From Brachybacterium kimchii (GTDB lineage: Bacteria > Actinomycetota > Actinomycetes > Actinomycetales > Dermabacteraceae), in assembly GCF_023373525.1 (NCBI RefSeq), contig NZ_CP097218.1:2914001-2978000 (forward strand): a stretch of 64,000 nt of DNA, written 5' to 3'. Under the pieces are notes generated by a model, which did not search any database, was not told the DNA's origin, and saw nothing but the letters and a program-made list of their open reading frames with translations. The translations under genes were made by a program, and so were the position numbers. This document shows positions 33,749 through 42,978 of this stretch, piece after piece. The first letter of the stretch is position 1. Each line of letters begins with the position of its first letter.

Positions 33749-36259
33749 GTGAATCCTTTGACCCCTGATCAGCGCCCCACCAGCTCGCCCCGTCCCACCG
33801 ACTCGACCGGCCCGGCCAGCACTCCGCGCGCCACGGGGCCCCGTTCCGACCTCACCCGTCGCCGGGCGCTCGGTCTCGCGGCGGCGGCCGGCGGCGGGGT
33901 CGTCGCCGCGTCGGCTGCCGCACCGGCCCTCGCCGCGGGGACCGCAGCAGGCGGCGGCACCCCCGGCCCCGCCACCCCCGCGAAGGAGCTGCCTCCCGTG
34001 CACCCCGTCCCCCAGAAGGTGACCGTGTTCGACGGGAACGTATCGCTCGCCGGGAAGGTCAGCGTGATCGTCGGCAAGGACACCGACGACTCCGCGCTCG
34101 CGGCCCTGCGCGAGGTGCTCGAGGACGCCGGTGCGTCCATCTCCCTCATCACCGCCACCAGTGAGAAGACCACGGCGCAGGGAACCCGCATCCACCTGGG
34201 CACCTCCGAGGACAACCCGACCCTCGCTCCGAACCTGGAGGCGCTCGGCGCGAAGGGGGCCGATGATCTCGAGGCCGAGGGGTACGTGCTCGCCGCGGGC
34301 CGCTCGAAGAGTGCGCTCGTGGTGCTCGCCGGCCGCGATGCCGCCGGCTCCTTCTACGCCGTGCAGACCCTGCGCCTGCTGCTCGCGGGCACGAGCCGTC
34401 TGCGCCAGGTCGAGGTGCGGGACTGGCCGCTGATGCAGATCCGCGGATCCATCGAGGGCTTCTACGGGATCCCGTGGTCGCACCAGGCGCGCCTGGACCA
34501 CTTCCCGTTCTACGGGCGCCGCAAGCTCAACACCTACATCTACACGCCCAAGGACGACCTGCTGCTGCGCTCGAAGTGGCGCGACCTGTACGAGGGCGAG
34601 GCGCTGGAGGACATGGCGGAGCTCGTCGAGACCGCCACGAAGAACCACGTGCACTTCACCTATGCCCTCTCCCCCGGCAACGACATCACCTACGGCAGCG
34701 ACGCGGACTTCGCGGCCACCGTGAAGAAGTTCGACCAGGTGCGGGATCTGGGCGTGACCAGCTTCTACATCGCCCTGGACGACATCCCCACCGAATTGGG
34801 CGAGGAGGACGCCGCGCAGTTCGACTCGCTCGCCGCCGCGCAGGCGCACTACCTGAACCGTCTGCAGGACGAGTACGTGAAGGCCAACGACCTCGAGCCG
34901 CTGCAGACCGTCCCCACGGAGTACTGGGGCTCGGGCCCCTCGGACTACAAGACGGCGTTCGGCACCGGGATCGACCCAGACATCCGCGTGCAGTGGACGG
35001 GCGAGGGAGTGTTCTCCCCGCAGGTCACCGTGGATTCGGCGAGCAAGGCCGAGGAGTCCTACCACTCCGAGCACCTGTACGTGTGGGACAACTTCCCCGT
35101 CAACGACGGGCGCCGGGACCGCATCTTCCTGAACCCGCTCGAGGGTCGCGCGGACACCCTGCACGAGCACTTCGACGGCTTCACGTCGAACCCGATGATC
35201 GAGCCCTACGCCTCGCTGCCGGCGCTCGCGAACTACGCCGACTACTGCTGGAACCCGCCCGCGTACGAGGCAGAGGACTCCTTCGCCGACGCCCTCGACG
35301 AGCTCGCCGGCGACGACCGGCAGGTGCGCCGGGCGCTCGACGTCTTCGTCGACCTCAACGTCAACTGGCCCTACCGGGACGGCTCGCCGAAGGCCCCCGC
35401 GCTCGCGGCCGACGTCGAGGCCTACCGGAAGGCCTACGAGGCCGGCACCCAGGGCGGGCGCGCGGATCTGCGCACGCGGCTGAACCGGATCACGGAGCTG
35501 CCGCGGGCCCTCGAGGCGATGGCCTCGCAGGGCTTCGTCGACGACACGAAGTCGTGGATGACCGCCGCGTCCCAGTGGGCACAGGGCATCAAGGAGCAGG
35601 ACCGCATGCTCACCGCCCTCGAGGAGGGTGGGCTGAAGAAGGCGTCGAGGGCCGCGGCGAGCGCGAAGGCCAACTTCCGCGCGGCGACCGCTGCGACCGT
35701 CCCCGACCAGGGCGACGACGGGGTGTACGAGGAGGACCAGATCACCCCGAGCGTGGGCGACGGCGTGTTCGAGGTGTTCATCGCCTGGGCGTGGGCGCAG
35801 CTGCGCGACGTGCTGCCCGACGACCCGTCCCTGCCGTTCGTCGGGCTCCCCGCCACGGCGAGCACGACCCTGGACCAGTACCAGGACCACGCCCCGGCGC
35901 TCATGGTCGACGGCGACGAGTCCACGATGTTCTGGTCCTCGCGCGCCCCGAAGAAGGGCGACACGATCACCCTCGAGCTCACGAACCCGTCCGACCTGCG
36001 CTTCGTGCAGCTGAAGATGGCGAAGTCCGACGAGACCGCGGGCGACCAGGTCTACGCGGGGGTCGTCGAGGCCTCCGCCGACCAGGAGACCTGGACGAAG
36101 ATCGGCACGCTCGCGGGCGACCCCGTGTTCACGAAGGAGCTCGCCCAGCCCGTACGCGCCGGATGGGTGCGCGTGACCGTGACCGGGAAGAACCCGGGCG
36201 GAAAGTGGGTGCAGGTGCGCGAGTTCGCCGTCTCCGACGAGGTGCCGAGCGGCGGCTGA
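33749..36259 (+). CDS. Secreted GH84 beta-N-acetylglucosaminidase with C-terminal carbohydrate-binding-like domain
   Basis: 836 residues. A Tat-like signal (DLTRRRALGLAAAAGG, cleavage near PALAAG) follows a 35-residue leader. HPVPQKVTVFDG and SFYAVQTLRLLL form the N-terminal hexosaminidase-type domain. The GH84 barrel has IRGSIEGFYGIPWSH and the tandem catalytic Asp pair in FYIALDDIP (residues about 344-345). A beta-sandwich of CBM32/F5-8 type ends the protein (PALMVDGDESTMFWSS, VQVREFAV). It would release GlcNAc from glycoproteins or glycosaminoglycans outside the cell. Start is GTG at 33749 with GGAAGG seven bases upstream. Confidence 0.93.
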   Translation: MNPLTPDQRPTSSPRPTDSTGPASTPRATGPRSDLTRRRALGLAAAAGGGVVAASAAAPALAAGTAAGGGTPGPATPAKELPPVHPVPQKVTVFDGNVSLAGKVSVIVGKDTDDSALAALREVLEDAGASISLITATSEKTTAQGTRIHLGTSEDNPTLAPNLEALGAKGADDLEAEGYVLAAGRSKSALVVLAGRDAAGSFYAVQTLRLLLAGTSRLRQVEVRDWPLMQIRGSIEGFYGIPWSHQARLDHFPFYGRRKLNTYIYTPKDDLLLRSKWRDLYEGEALEDMAELVETATKNHVHFTYALSPGNDITYGSDADFAATVKKFDQVRDLGVTSFYIALDDIPTELGEEDAAQFDSLAAAQAHYLNRLQDEYVKANDLEPLQTVPTEYWGSGPSDYKTAFGTGIDPDIRVQWTGEGVFSPQVTVDSASKAEESYHSEHLYVWDNFPVNDGRRDRIFLNPLEGRADTLHEHFDGFTSNPMIEPYASLPALANYADYCWNPPAYEAEDSFADALDELAGDDRQVRRALDVFVDLNVNWPYRDGSPKAPALAADVEAYRKAYEAGTQGGRADLRTRLNRITELPRALEAMASQGFVDDTKSWMTAASQWAQGIKEQDRMLTALEEGGLKKASRAAASAKANFRAATAATVPDQGDDGVYEEDQITPSVGDGVFEVFIAWAWAQLRDVLPDDPSLPFVGLPATASTTLDQYQDHAPALMVDGDESTMFWSSRAPKKGDTITLELTNPSDLRFVQLKMAKSDETAGDQVYAGVVEASADQETWTKIGTLAGDPVFTKELAQPVRAGWVRVTVTGKNPGGKWVQVREFAVSDEVPSGG

Positions 36260-36285
36260 GCACGGCCGGTCAGCCGGGCGGCGAC

Positions 36286-36319
36286 CGGGCCCGGCCGGTC
36301 AGCCGACCGGCTGGGCCCG
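36286..36319. terminator. Strong GC hairpin between convergent GH84 and phosphodiesterase genes
   Basis: Fourteen-base arms (CGGGCCCGGCCGGT against ACCGGCTGGGCCCG, one G-T pair) with a six-base loop. It covers the stop codon of the phosphodiesterase gene and begins 26 bases after the GH84 stop. Likely a bidirectional terminator. Confidence 0.6.
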
Positions 36320-37156
36320 GCCGTCGCGCTCGCGGACGACCCAGCCGGGGTCGTCGGTCGTGATCGAGGCGACGCCCGCGGCGAGCGCGGCGTCGAGGTG
36401 CTCGGGCGTGTTCACGGTCCACACGTGCAGGCTCGCGCCGCTCGCGGCCCAGGCGCGGTCGGCGTCGCCGTCCTCGAGGGTCTGGATCCACACGCTCACG
36501 CGCTCGGCGCGCAGCTCGGCGAGCACCTGCATCACCTCGTCGTCGACCCCGGCGGCGAGCAGGCCGATCGGGATCTCCGGTGCGGTCTCGCGCACGGTGC
36601 GCAGCGCCTCGGGGTGGAAGGAGATGATCACCGCGGGCGGGGTGCCGTCGGGCAGAGGCATCGGCTGCGCCCCGAAGCGCTCGCGCAGGGCGAGGGCGGT
36701 CGCGCGGGCGGCAGCCGGGGCCTTGACCTCGACGACCGCGCCGACGGGTCGGCCCGCGCCGCCCCCGCACGCGTCGAGGAAGTCGTCGAGCGAGGGGATG
36801 CGCTCGCCGCCGCCGAGCTCGACGGTGTCCAGCTGGGCGCGGGTGAGGTCGGCGATGTCGCCGCCGCACAGGGGCCCGTGCGGGGAGGCGGTGCGGTCGA
36901 TGCTGGAGTCGTGCATGACGACGAGGTGGCCGTCGGCGCTGAGGTGGACGTCGCATTCGAGGGCGTCGGCCCCGTCGCGGACGGCGCGGCCGAAGGAGGC
37001 GAGGGTGTTCTCGGGGGCGCCGACGGGGGCTCCGCGGTGGCCGATGACGGCCGGGCGGGGCGAGGCGACCGGGGTGGACAGGGAGGCGGACGAGGAGGAG
37101 GCGGTTCGTGCGGAGGCGGAACGGGCGAGGGACATGCGCTCCATGACGGAATCCAT
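36299..37156 (-). CDS. Glycerophosphodiester phosphodiesterase family protein
   Basis: 285 residues. The GDPD domain begins IGHRGAPVGAPENTLASF (catalytic His-Arg and the Glu), then ALECDVHLSADGHLVVMHDSSIDRT with the second catalytic His and metal ligands, and ends VWTVNTPEHLDAALAAGVASITTDDPG. It hydrolyses glycerophosphodiesters to glycerol-3-phosphate and an alcohol. No signal peptide is evident; a Ser/Ala-rich N-terminus of about 30 residues precedes the domain. AGGA lies upstream of the ATG at 37156. Confidence 0.93.
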   Translation of the reverse strand: MDSVMERMSLARSASARTASSSSASLSTPVASPRPAVIGHRGAPVGAPENTLASFGRAVRDGADALECDVHLSADGHLVVMHDSSIDRTASPHGPLCGGDIADLTRAQLDTVELGGGERIPSLDDFLDACGGGAGRPVGAVVEVKAPAAARATALALRERFGAQPMPLPDGTPPAVIISFHPEALRTVRETAPEIPIGLLAAGVDDEVMQVLAELRAERVSVWIQTLEDGDADRAWAASGASLHVWTVNTPEHLDAALAAGVASITTDDPGWVVRERDGRAQPVG

Positions 37157-37301
37157 GTCTTCATCCTGTGCGCGATCGCCCCGTGCGACGACGGCGCGCG
37201 AGCCGTGATGCCGAAGTGTTCGCCCGATGTTCCCCGCACGGAGTCCGGCCGTCAGCGCATGTTCGCCGGGGCCGCGCGGCACGCCGCGGACGACGGCCCG
37301 G

Positions 37302-38993
37302 TCACCAGCCGTCGACGGTCGCGTAGCCGGGGGCGCCGAAGATGCCGGGAGTCTCGTCGACGTCCTGCGACCACTTCAGGTGCTTCGGCTGGTCGGACGG
37401 CAGCGTGCCGTCCTGGTGATCGGCGAGATCGAGATGCAGCACCACGCGGGCCTGCAGCCGGTCGTCCCAGAGCTCGGTGTCCGCATCGTCCGCAGAGCCG
37501 GAGGCCGCAGGTTCCGGGGCGCCGATCCCGGCGAGGTCGGCCGTGGCCGTCGCGCGCGCCTCCGTGCTGTCCTCTTCGTCCGCCGCGACCTTCAGCGGGA
37601 CGGTCTTCTCGCCGGTCGTGAGCTCCGCGTCCCGGATCTCGACGCGGGTCACGTACTTCGCGCGGTGTGCGCCCTCGGGACGGAAGGCGATGACCCGCGG
37701 GCGCCCGTCGTCGGTGTCCAGCACCTGGTCGTCGCTGTTGGCGAGGGAGGAGACAGCGGCTCGGAACTCGACGGGCATGGTGTCGTGCCTCGTGCGTCCG
37801 CCGAGGTCGAGCGTGCCGTCGACCCCGAGGACCATCCCGGCGGGCAGGGTGTCGCCGTACGGGTCGATGATCGGGAAGAAGTCCTGCTGGTCCGCGGGGA
37901 CCGTCGTCGAGGACAGCGCCTCGTCGCTGCGGAAGGCGGCGTCGTGGTCCCCGTCGGAGACCGTGACGACGACGGGCTCGTCCTCGGGGACGGCCACGAG
38001 GCGAACGGTCGTGCCCGCAGGGCTGTCCTCGTCGGTCGTCGGCGGGGCGTCGCTGCTGAGCCGGTCGAACACCTCGTCCGCGGTCACCGTGGTCTCGGGG
38101 AGGTCGCCGAGGCCCTGGGCCTTCTCGTCGCCGACGGCGAGGGAGGCCGTGAGCGTGCCGTCCTCCGCGCCGCCCAGCGCGCCCTCGGTGCCTACGGGCA
38201 TGAGCGTGGCGAGGGTTGCATCGTCGGACTCCCCCTCGCCCGACCCGCCCCCGCCGGTCACGCCCTTCGACCGGGTGTTGATGATGGTGACCGCCATGAG
38301 CCGCGTGCCGGGCGCGGGGTCGTAGGGCTCCGCGGCGTAGCCGGCGTCGCGGACATCCTGGAAGACGACGAGGACCTCGCGGCCGGCGAGGCCGAGGACG
38401 CGGCGGCCGCTGTCGCCCGCTGTGTCGAGGGTGCACAGGGCGCTGTCGGTGAGCATGCAGCCGCCGTAGGTCGAGCGGTCGTCGGCCGTCTGGGGGCGCG
38501 CTGGGACCTCGACGGATTCGCCCGCGGCGAGCTCGGTGCCGCGCGGCGGGCCGATCGAGACCGTGAGATCGGGCTCCGAGCCGTCGGCCGCGCGCAGCTC
38601 GCCGACGCTGCGCGGGTCGACGTCGCGGAAGCTGCCGTCGCCGCCGAGAGTCAGCGCGACCTTGCCGCTGCGCTGGTAGAAGGACGTGATCGGCGCCTGC
38701 TGCCAGATCGTCGCGCTGTGGCCGGCGCGGCGGGTGGGCCCGCAGACGACGTCGTCCTGGACCGCGCCGCCCTCGAGATGGAAGTAGCAGGCGGCGTCGG
38801 CGGGGATGTTCGCGCGCACCGCCCCCTCGGTGAGGCTCTCGCGCCACGCGTCCCCGATGGTGCGCAGGTCATCGGCAGGGCGCAGCAGCGCCGCATGGCT
38901 GAAGGTCCATTCGGAGGGCTCGGGGACGGAGCATCCGGTGAGGACCAGCAGCAGGGCGGTCGCCGCGGCCGCTGCACATCGTCGAGCGTGCAT
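37302..38993 (-). CDS. Large lipoprotein of unknown function
   Basis: 563 residues. The N-terminus is a lipoprotein signal with lipobox LTGC (Cys21). The rest is acidic and strand-rich, with several Gly/Ser-rich stretches (GVTGGGGSGEGESDD) and pairs of Cys that could form disulfides (ACYFH, VVCGP, GGCMLTDSALC). I recognise no domain. GGGAGGAGG before the ATG at 38993 is a strong ribosome site. It is divergent from a VOC-family gene. It is probably anchored on the outer face of the membrane. Confidence 0.75.
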   Translation of the reverse strand: MHARRCAAAAATALLLVLTGCSVPEPSEWTFSHAALLRPADDLRTIGDAWRESLTEGAVRANIPADAACYFHLEGGAVQDDVVCGPTRRAGHSATIWQQAPITSFYQRSGKVALTLGGDGSFRDVDPRSVGELRAADGSEPDLTVSIGPPRGTELAAGESVEVPARPQTADDRSTYGGCMLTDSALCTLDTAGDSGRRVLGLAGREVLVVFQDVRDAGYAAEPYDPAPGTRLMAVTIINTRSKGVTGGGGSGEGESDDATLATLMPVGTEGALGGAEDGTLTASLAVGDEKAQGLGDLPETTVTADEVFDRLSSDAPPTTDEDSPAGTTVRLVAVPEDEPVVVTVSDGDHDAAFRSDEALSSTTVPADQQDFFPIIDPYGDTLPAGMVLGVDGTLDLGGRTRHDTMPVEFRAAVSSLANSDDQVLDTDDGRPRVIAFRPEGAHRAKYVTRVEIRDAELTTGEKTVPLKVAADEEDSTEARATATADLAGIGAPEPAASGSADDADTELWDDRLQARVVLHLDLADHQDGTLPSDQPKHLKWSQDVDETPGIFGAPGYATVDGW

Positions 38994-39130
38994 GTCCCCT
39001 CCTCCCGCGTCGCCCGGCCCGCGCACACATGCAACGGGCCCTGCCCTCTCCCCGCCCAGAGTAACGGGGGTCACATCCGGGTGATACTGTCCGGCACCGG
39101 CTCCGCACTCCATCCCGAAGGACACCCGTC

Positions 39131-39613
39131 ATGGCCTCTCCCGCGTTCGCCCCGTACATCAGCTTCCCCGGCACGGCCGACGAGGCCTTCCGCTTCTACG
39201 CCGACGTGTTCGGCGGCGAGCTGCAGATCTCCCACTACGGCGCCTTCCCGACCGAGGGCTTCCCCTTCCAGCCTCCGCAGGACGCGGTCGCGCACGCGGA
39301 GCTGCACGGGGGTCGCATCACGCTCACGGGCGGCGACGCCGTGGGCCCCGACCAGCCCGAGGTCGCCTCGGACGTGTACTCCTTCCTCATCGGACTGGAG
39401 ACCACGGCGGAGGCGAACACGCTCATCGACGCCCTGGTCAGCGGCGGCGGGCGCGTCGCGATGCCCTTCGCCCTCGCCCCGTGGGGCGACCACTACGGGC
39501 AGGTCACGGATCGCTTCGGCGTGCTCTGGGCGTTCGTCGTGCCCGGTGAGCACGGCCCCGGAGCGTCCGGGGCCGACGGCGCGGGCACGGAATCGGGCGC
39601 GGAATCCGCGTGA
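39131..39613 (+). CDS. VOC-family protein (PhnB/glyoxalase-like)
   Basis: 160 residues. The fold is clear: PYISFPGTADEAFRFYADVFGGELQIS, HAELHGGRITLTGGD and GDHYGQVTDRFGVLWAFVV correspond to the PhnB-like subgroup of vicinal-oxygen-chelate proteins. The usual metal ligands are only partly kept, so the reaction is unknown. The last 20 residues are Gly/Ala-rich. GAAGGA precedes the ATG. It is divergent from the large lipoprotein gene. Confidence 0.85.
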   Translation: MASPAFAPYISFPGTADEAFRFYADVFGGELQISHYGAFPTEGFPFQPPQDAVAHAELHGGRITLTGGDAVGPDQPEVASDVYSFLIGLETTAEANTLIDALVSGGGRVAMPFALAPWGDHYGQVTDRFGVLWAFVVPGEHGPGASGADGAGTESGAESA

Positions 39614-39632
39614 CCTGACCGCGGGGCGGACG

Positions 39633-39638
39633 TACCGT
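39633..39638 (+). promoter_or_regulatory. Leaderless-type -10 box
   Basis: TACCGT six bases before the ATG at 39645, with no Shine-Dalgarno sequence. Confidence 0.4.
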
Positions 39639-39644
39639 GCCGCC

Positions 39645-39866
39645 ATGGGCAGACCCGAGGGGTTCGAGTACGTCGAGCGCGGCGAGGACGTGGTGATCCT
39701 CCACCGCGGCAGGCCGGCCGCCACCCTGCGCGGCCGGCGCGCCGCCGACTTCCTCGAGGACGCCGGAGCCGGGGATGCGCAGGAGCTCATGGCGCGACTG
39801 ACCGGGAACTACCGGCGCGGCAACGAGCGGGCGGCGAAGCGGCATCCGCGCAACGCGGGCCGATAG
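39645..39866 (+). CDS. Small conserved-looking hypothetical protein
   Basis: 73 residues, basic, starting MGRPEGFEYVERGEDVVILHRG and containing LMARLTGNYRRGNERAAKRH near the end. I recall similar short proteins in other actinobacteria but no function. TACCGT six bases before the ATG supports a leaderless start. The frame also runs far upstream through other genes, but those parts are shadows. It lies 31 bp after the VOC gene. Confidence 0.6.
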   Translation: MGRPEGFEYVERGEDVVILHRGRPAATLRGRRAADFLEDAGAGDAQELMARLTGNYRRGNERAAKRHPRNAGR

Positions 39867-39989
39867 CAGCGGCCATCGCGGCAGCAGGCGCCGTCAAGGG
39901 GCGCCGTCGGAGGACGGGTCGCGCACCCCGTGACGCAACCGCTGCTGCTGTCGTGGAATATTCAATGACCCGATAGGGTTGGTCCCACT

Positions 39990-41054
39990 ATGCGAGCCTT
40001 CGGATTCCTGAGCTTCGGCCACTACGGCAGCGCCGTGGGCGCTCCCGGCGTCGACGCGCGTCAGATGCTGCACGACGCCGTCGACATCTCCGTGGGCGCG
40101 GACGAGCTGGGCGTGAACGGCGCCTACTTCCGCGTCCACCACTTCGCCCGGCAGTCGGCCTCGCCGATGCCGCTGCTCGCGGCCGCCGCGGCGCGCACCG
40201 AGCGCATCGAGCTCGGCACGGGCGTGATCGACATGCGCTACGAGAACCCCCTCTACCTGGCCGAGGAGGCCGCGGCGCTCGATCTGCTGGCCGACGGCCG
40301 CGTGGCCCTCGGCGTCTCCCGCGGGAGCCCCGAGCCGGCCGACCGCGGCTGGGAGGCGTTCGGATACCACGGCTCGACCGACCCGCGCGGCGCCGACCTC
40401 GCCCGGGAGAAGTTCGAGCTGTTCCTGCGCGCCGTGCGCGGGGAGCCCATGGCCCGCGCCGCCGAGAACGGATATATGTCGAGCGCCGCGCCCGGGGCGG
40501 GACTGCGCATCGAACCGCACTCCCCCGACCTCGCCGACCACATCTGGTGGGGCGCGGGAAGCCGCGAGAGCGCCGAGAACGTGGGCCGCACGGGACTGAA
40601 CCTCATGAGCTCGACCCTGCTCACCGAGGCGACCGGCGAGTCCTTCGGCGACCTCCAGGCCGAGCAGATCGACCGCTTCCGCGCCGCCTACCGGGAGGCC
40701 GGCCACACCGGGCGCCCGCGCGTCTCCGTCTCGCGCAGCGTGTTCCCGATCGTGGACGAGCAGGATCGGATGCTGTTCGGCATGCGCCCGGGCGAGGGCG
40801 CCGACCAGATCGGCATCATCGACGGCATGCGCTCGACCTTCGGCCGCACCTTCACCGGCGAGCCCGATCAGCTGATCGAGCAGCTCAGGGCCGACGCCGC
40901 CGTGCAGAGCGCCGACACCCTCATGCTCACGATCCCCTCGCAGGCCGGCGTCGACCTGAACCTGCACATCCTCGAGTCCTTCGCGCAGCACGTCGCGCCG
41001 GCGCTCGGCTGGAAGCCGAACACGGAAGGGCCCGTGGAGGGCGATCCCGTCTGA
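39990..41054 (+). CDS. LLM-class flavin-dependent oxidoreductase (luciferase-like)
   Basis: 354 residues with the bacterial luciferase-like barrel: LGVNGAYFRVHHFARQSASPMPLLAAAAARTERIELGTGV, NPLYLAEEAAALDLLADGRVALGVSRGSPEP and HIWWGAGSRESAENVGRTGL. This is the single-component-like branch, different from the NtaA-type enzyme at 23658. TAGGGT (39974-39979) lies ten bases before the ATG, so the leader is very short. It ends about 110 bp before the beta-helix gene. Substrate unknown. Confidence 0.88.
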   Translation: MRAFGFLSFGHYGSAVGAPGVDARQMLHDAVDISVGADELGVNGAYFRVHHFARQSASPMPLLAAAAARTERIELGTGVIDMRYENPLYLAEEAAALDLLADGRVALGVSRGSPEPADRGWEAFGYHGSTDPRGADLAREKFELFLRAVRGEPMARAAENGYMSSAAPGAGLRIEPHSPDLADHIWWGAGSRESAENVGRTGLNLMSSTLLTEATGESFGDLQAEQIDRFRAAYREAGHTGRPRVSVSRSVFPIVDEQDRMLFGMRPGEGADQIGIIDGMRSTFGRTFTGEPDQLIEQLRADAAVQSADTLMLTIPSQAGVDLNLHILESFAQHVAPALGWKPNTEGPVEGDPV

Positions 41055-41073
41055 CCAGAGACCGCCCCGAAAG

Positions 41074-41090
41074 CGTCAAGATTGTTGACA
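41074..41090. promoter_or_regulatory. Operator-like palindrome over the -35 of the beta-helix gene
   Basis: CGTCAAGATTGTTGACA has GTCAA and TTGAC arms and includes a perfect -35 hexamer TTGACA (41085-41090). A weak -10 (TGAGGT) lies 17 bp further on. In the opposite orientation it matches the box at 47914-47930 in 13 of 17 bases, which points to one shared regulator. Confidence 0.5.
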
Positions 41091-41164
41091 CTCCTCCTCG
41101 CGCATGGTGAGGTGACACACACCGCGTTCCCGCGGTCGTCCCTGGACCCGCTCGAGGAGGAGCC

Positions 41165-42883
41165 ATGCCCCAGTCCCGACGCAGCAGATGGATGGTCGGC
41201 GCCCTGACCCTGGTCGCCGCCGCCGCGCTCGCGGCCCCCGCCCAGGCCGCATCCCACGACACCCGCCCCGCCCCCGCCGCGCAGCAGTCGTCTGCACAGC
41301 TCCCGTCAGCACAGCTCACGGCGGCTCAGCTCTCGTCGGCCGCACCGGCGCACGGGTCCGTGGGCCCCCGCGCGGGCGACCGCGGGGTACCCGGCACCAC
41401 GGCCTGGGAGCACTCCCGCCGCGACCACCGCTCCACCGGCCGCGCCTCCCGCACCATCCACGTCGACTGCTCGGCCGCCTCGAACGGCGACGGCAGCGCC
41501 CGCGCCCCACTGAACTCGCTCGAGGCCGCCGGCGCCAGGAAGCTCTCCGCCGGGGACCACCTGCTCCTGCGCCGCGGGACGACCTGCGAGGGGACCCTGA
41601 CCCTCACCGGGCGCGGGACGACGAGGGCCCCGATCGTCGTCGGCGCCTACGGCCACGGCACGGCCCGCGCGCACGTCGAGGGCGCAGGGGCCGCATCGGC
41701 CGTCCACCTGCAGAACATGGAGCACGTCGTCCTGCAGGACCTCGAGGTCACGAACGCCGCCGACCCGGGCACCGCGCGCCGCGGCGTGCTCGTCTCCCTC
41801 GCCGACACGGGGACACGGAGCGGGTTCGAGATCCGCAACCTCGACATCCACGACGTCCTCGGCGACGACGCGAAGGGCCCCGACGGCTCGCAGGGCCTCG
41901 CGTTCCGCGTCACCGGGAGCACGCCGTCCGCCTTCGACGACGTCCGCATCCACGACAACTCGATCCGTCACGTCGACCGGCAGGCGATGGTCGTCGTGCT
42001 CTCGGACTTCAGCTGCCGCCCCGAGGTCGACTGCACGGAGGCCGAGGACTGGACCCCGTCGACCCGCGTGAAGATCGAGCGGAACCTCATCGAGGACGCG
42101 GGCGGCGACGGCATCATCGCGAACACCACGACGGGCGCCCTGCTGCAGGACAACGTGGTGCGCGGGTTCAACGTGCGCTCGAAGCAGTACAACGCCGGGC
42201 TCTGGACCTTCAACTCCGATGACGCGCTCGCCCAGTACAACGAGGCCTCGGGCGGGAAGGGCCACCTGGACGGCATGGCCTACGACATCGACGGCGCGAC
42301 GGTCGACAACACGTTCCAGTACAACTACAGCCACGACAACGAGGGCGGCTTCTTCCTGCTGTGCACCCACACGGACAGGCAGCGCGGCTCCCTCGTCCAG
42401 TACAACGTCTCCCAGGACGACCAGTACCGGGGGATCGAGAACTGCGCCGGTGAGATCGAGTCGGCCCTGATCCGCCACAACACCATCTCCGTGGGCGAGG
42501 GCGTCACCCAGACCCTGGTCAACGAGAACACCGACTCGCTGCGGAACGTGCGCTTCGAGGGGAACATCGTCTCCGCGCGCGAGGGAGGGAGCATCGACAT
42601 GAATCTGGCTCCCACCACCGGCTATACCTTCACGGGCAACGTCCTGCACGCGGTCGTCGGCGCCCCGGAGGATCCGACGGGCAGCACCGAGGACCCGCGG
42701 CTGTGCGCCCCGGGGACGGCCGAGGACGCCTCCGACGTCGCCCGCGCGTACCGGGTCGACCGGCGCTCGCCCGCCCGCGGGCTCGCGCCGTCGGTCGAGC
42801 GGGGCCTGCGCGACTACAGCGGCGAGCGTGTGGACCATCGTGCGCCCACGGCGGGCGCGCTCGAGTCACCGCGCCGCTGCTGA
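41165..42883 (+). CDS. Secreted parallel beta-helix protein, possible polysaccharide lyase or glycan-binding protein
   Basis: 572 residues with a signal peptide (WMVGALTLVAAAALAAPAQA). Residues 35-65 hold a short repeat of Ser-Ala-Gln-Leu type. From about residue 100 the sequence has regular right-handed beta-helix turns (VVLQDLEVTNAAD, FEIRNLDIHDVLG, VRIHDNSIRHVD, VKIERNLIEDAGGDGIIAN, ALIRHNTISVGEG), with several Cys pairs. Pectate-lyase-like helices often cut acidic polysaccharides. It converges on a sulfatase/sugar transporter operon and shares an operator-like sequence with it. Catalytic residues are not identifiable by eye. GGAGGAG lies before the ATG. Confidence 0.8.
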   Translation: MPQSRRSRWMVGALTLVAAAALAAPAQAASHDTRPAPAAQQSSAQLPSAQLTAAQLSSAAPAHGSVGPRAGDRGVPGTTAWEHSRRDHRSTGRASRTIHVDCSAASNGDGSARAPLNSLEAAGARKLSAGDHLLLRRGTTCEGTLTLTGRGTTRAPIVVGAYGHGTARAHVEGAGAASAVHLQNMEHVVLQDLEVTNAADPGTARRGVLVSLADTGTRSGFEIRNLDIHDVLGDDAKGPDGSQGLAFRVTGSTPSAFDDVRIHDNSIRHVDRQAMVVVLSDFSCRPEVDCTEAEDWTPSTRVKIERNLIEDAGGDGIIANTTTGALLQDNVVRGFNVRSKQYNAGLWTFNSDDALAQYNEASGGKGHLDGMAYDIDGATVDNTFQYNYSHDNEGGFFLLCTHTDRQRGSLVQYNVSQDDQYRGIENCAGEIESALIRHNTISVGEGVTQTLVNENTDSLRNVRFEGNIVSAREGGSIDMNLAPTTGYTFTGNVLHAVVGAPEDPTGSTEDPRLCAPGTAEDASDVARAYRVDRRSPARGLAPSVERGLRDYSGERVDHRAPTAGALESPRRC

Positions 42884-42918
42884 GCACCGCCTGAGCTGCG
42901 CGCCGCGAGGGCGGGCAC

Positions 42919-42965
42919 GCAGGAACGGGGCCGATCGGGAGACATCCCGGTCGGCCCCGTTCTGC
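42919..42965. terminator. Long hairpin between convergent beta-helix and sulfatase genes
   Basis: Arms of 21-22 bases (GCAGGAACGGGG on the left, CCCCGTTCTGC on the right, with one bulge and one mismatch) and a four-base loop GACA. It lies 35 bases after the beta-helix stop and 13 before the sulfatase stop on the other strand. A strong bidirectional terminator. Confidence 0.75.
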
Positions 42966-42978
42966 GGCGCCGCGCCGA

